From positions 1 through 42,954 of the forward strand of contig SFEL01000016.1 in assembly GCA_004557245.1 (NCBI GenBank): a stretch of 42,954 bases of DNA, read 5' to 3'. Position 1 is the first letter of the stretch, and each line of letters starts with the position of its first letter. The translations under genes and the position numbers were made by a program. Source of the DNA: Clostridiales bacterium (GTDB taxonomy: Bacteria; Bacillota; Clostridia; Christensenellales; CAG-138). The notes under the pieces are model-generated. The model was given only the letters and a program-made list of their open reading frames with translations. It did no database searches and had not been told where the DNA came from. Shown here one piece after another: positions 41,847 through 42,954 of this stretch.

Positions 41847-42493
41847 ACATTATTTCGGTCAAAAACCTATCCAAGGACTTCGGGCAGGAGCGGGTATTAA
41901 AAAGCGTCACCCGCGATTTTGAAAAGGGAAAAATCCACGGCATAGTGGGCAACAACGGCAGCGGTAAAACCGTGCTTATGAAGTGTATATGCGGCTTTCT
42001 CATCCCCACCGAGGGCGAAGTTATAGTCAACGGCAAGCGGGTGGGCAAAGACGTGGACTTCCCGCCCGGCCTCGGCCTGATAATCGAAACGCCGGGGTTT
42101 CTGCCCAATATGACCGGCGTGAAGAACCTTGAGATATTGGCTTCGCTGAATAAAAAGATAGGGCTTGAGGAGATAGCCGCCGCAATACGCCGCGTGGGGC
42201 TCGACCCGCTTATGAAAAAGCCTGTCGGCAAGTATTCCCTCGGTATGCGGCAGAGGTTGGGCATAGCCCAGGCCATTATGGAAAACCCGAGTTTGCTTAT
42301 ACTGGACGAGCCGCTCAACGGCCTTGACAAGCACGGCGTTCGGGAGATGCGGCAGCTTATAAAGGGGCTGAAGGAGCAGGGCAAGACGATACTGCTTGCC
42401 AGCCATAATCAGGGGGATATAGACGAGCTTTGCGATACCGTGTGCGAGATGGACGCGGGAATTATGACCATGATACGGGAGGAAAGTATATGA
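41843..42493 (+). CDS. ABC transporter ATP-binding protein (BcrA-like)
   Basis: 216 residues. Walker A GNNGSGKT near 37-44, a Q-loop-like region (GLIIETPGFLPNMTG), signature YSLGMRQRLGIAQA, Walker B LLILDEPLNGLD and H-loop ASHN. Small single-domain size resembles bacitracin or lantibiotic immunity ATPases. It energises the two upstream permeases. The 3' end overlaps the next gene by ATGA at 42490-42493. Confidence 0.93.
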   Translation: MNIISVKNLSKDFGQERVLKSVTRDFEKGKIHGIVGNNGSGKTVLMKCICGFLIPTEGEVIVNGKRVGKDVDFPPGLGLIIETPGFLPNMTGVKNLEILASLNKKIGLEEIAAAIRRVGLDPLMKKPVGKYSLGMRQRLGIAQAIMENPSLLILDEPLNGLDKHGVREMRQLIKGLKEQGKTILLASHNQGDIDELCDTVCEMDAGIMTMIREESI

Positions 42494-42954
42494 ACCGACT
42501 ACTCGCAGCGCTGATGGCTATATTGCTGCTTGCGCTGCCCATCGCCGCTTTTGCTGAGGGCGAAACGCCGCCCGCAGAGACCCAAGCGCCTGTAACTACG
42601 CCGGAGCCCACGCCGGAGCCTACCCCGGTGGCGGACAAGCTGATAATAGACAGCTGGAACCTGTACGACGGCATGGATAGAACATACCAGCAGGGCTATG
42701 TGCCCCGCATAGTGAACGGCTGCTGCTATATTATATTCCCGCTCATCGGCGAGACGTATGACGGCAAGGTGACGGTTACTGCCGACCTCGGCGCGACGGC
42801 GGACAGCCCCTTCGTATTCGGCAACTATTCCCAGACCGCTGCCGGCTGGGGACGGTATGTGTTCATGTTTGAAATACCGCTTGTGAAGGGGCGGATAAAC
42901 GGCTCATATCCGGTGACGCTGAAGGCGGACTACCTCGACGTGCTGGGGCAGCAG
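42490..42954 (+). CDS. Secreted protein with Pro-rich linker, runs off the window
   Basis: 155 codons visible, no stop before the window end. Signal peptide about 1-22 (RLLAALMAILLLALPIAAFA), Pro/Thr/Glu-rich linker (TPEPTPEPTPVADK) around 38-51, then a strand-rich globular part (LYDGMDRTYQQGYVPRIVNG, ending near residue 155 in DYLDVLGQQ). The ATGA overlap with the ATPase makes it part of the same operon. Not recognised. Confidence 0.7.
   Translation, partial: MNRLLAALMAILLLALPIAAFAEGETPPAETQAPVTTPEPTPEPTPVADKLIIDSWNLYDGMDRTYQQGYVPRIVNGCCYIIFPLIGETYDGKVTVTADLGATADSPFVFGNYSQTAAGWGRYVFMFEIPLVKGRINGSYPVTLKADYLDVLGQQ

Noticed and set aside
1..42954. Integrase, excisionase or attachment sites of the ICE
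   Set aside because: No tyrosine or serine recombinase motifs were found and the element ends appear to lie outside the window.

Overview
The window is an internal part of an integrative and conjugative element (ICE) of the Tn1549/CTn type found in gut Clostridia. Gene order (VirB6-like protein, PrgI, VirB4, antirepressor, DNA methyltransferase, NlpC/P60 protein, DUF4315, DUF4366, topoisomerase III, ArdC-like protein, a giant methylase-helicase, DUF3848/3849, MobC, CD1845-like protein, MobA/MobL-type relaxase) and consistently GC-rich backbone genes with AGGAGG ribosome binding sites point to a Firmicutes host, probably Oscillospiraceae-like (inference). Neither element end nor an integrase/excisionase is in the window, and there are no rRNA or tRNA genes.

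Backbone, about 1-30.6 kb, all on the plus strand and tightly packed with many ATGA start/stop overlaps. It begins with the 3' end of a Maff2-like membrane peptide gene, then the type IV secretion core. The virB4 ATPase gene is split by a small frame-disrupting deletion, so this copy may not transfer unaided. After the cell-wall hydrolase, surface protein and topoisomerase come an ArdC-like/YodL protein, a transfer-assisting small protein and a 3056-residue polyprotein. The polyprotein carries a MutS domain-I-like segment, a DNA methylase and an SNF2-type helicase. A complete TnpV-like gene is nested in another frame inside its low-complexity linker. A lower-GC regulator gene with a striking repeated operator sits between the mobC/CD1845 block and the relaxase block.

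Junction, 30.6-31.9 kb: an array of five small hairpins directly after the relaxase gene (candidate oriT or structured RNA), a second copy of a small protein family also present at 10 kb, and a minus-strand XRE repressor with its operator.

Cargo, 31.9 kb to the end, lower in GC over much of its length, holds two envelope-signalling modules. Module 1 is an ECF-type sigma factor, a membrane anti-sigma factor and two small secreted proteins. Four copies of one promoter motif (GAMAGATTT, 12-13 nt, GTGTC) lie in front of the sigma gene (two), the minus-strand secreted protein and the plus-strand secreted protein, so the module looks like a self-contained autoregulated regulon. Module 2 is lipoprotein, response regulator, histidine kinase, second lipoprotein, two ABC permeases, ABC ATPase and a truncated secreted protein. 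Two operators of identical design (ATTACA-N5-ATTACA, then 33 nt to a TATNAT -10 box) precede the first lipoprotein and the region before the second, suggesting that the response regulator drives both. I infer a mobile envelope-stress or antimicrobial-peptide sensing and export cassette. None of this was tested by database search.
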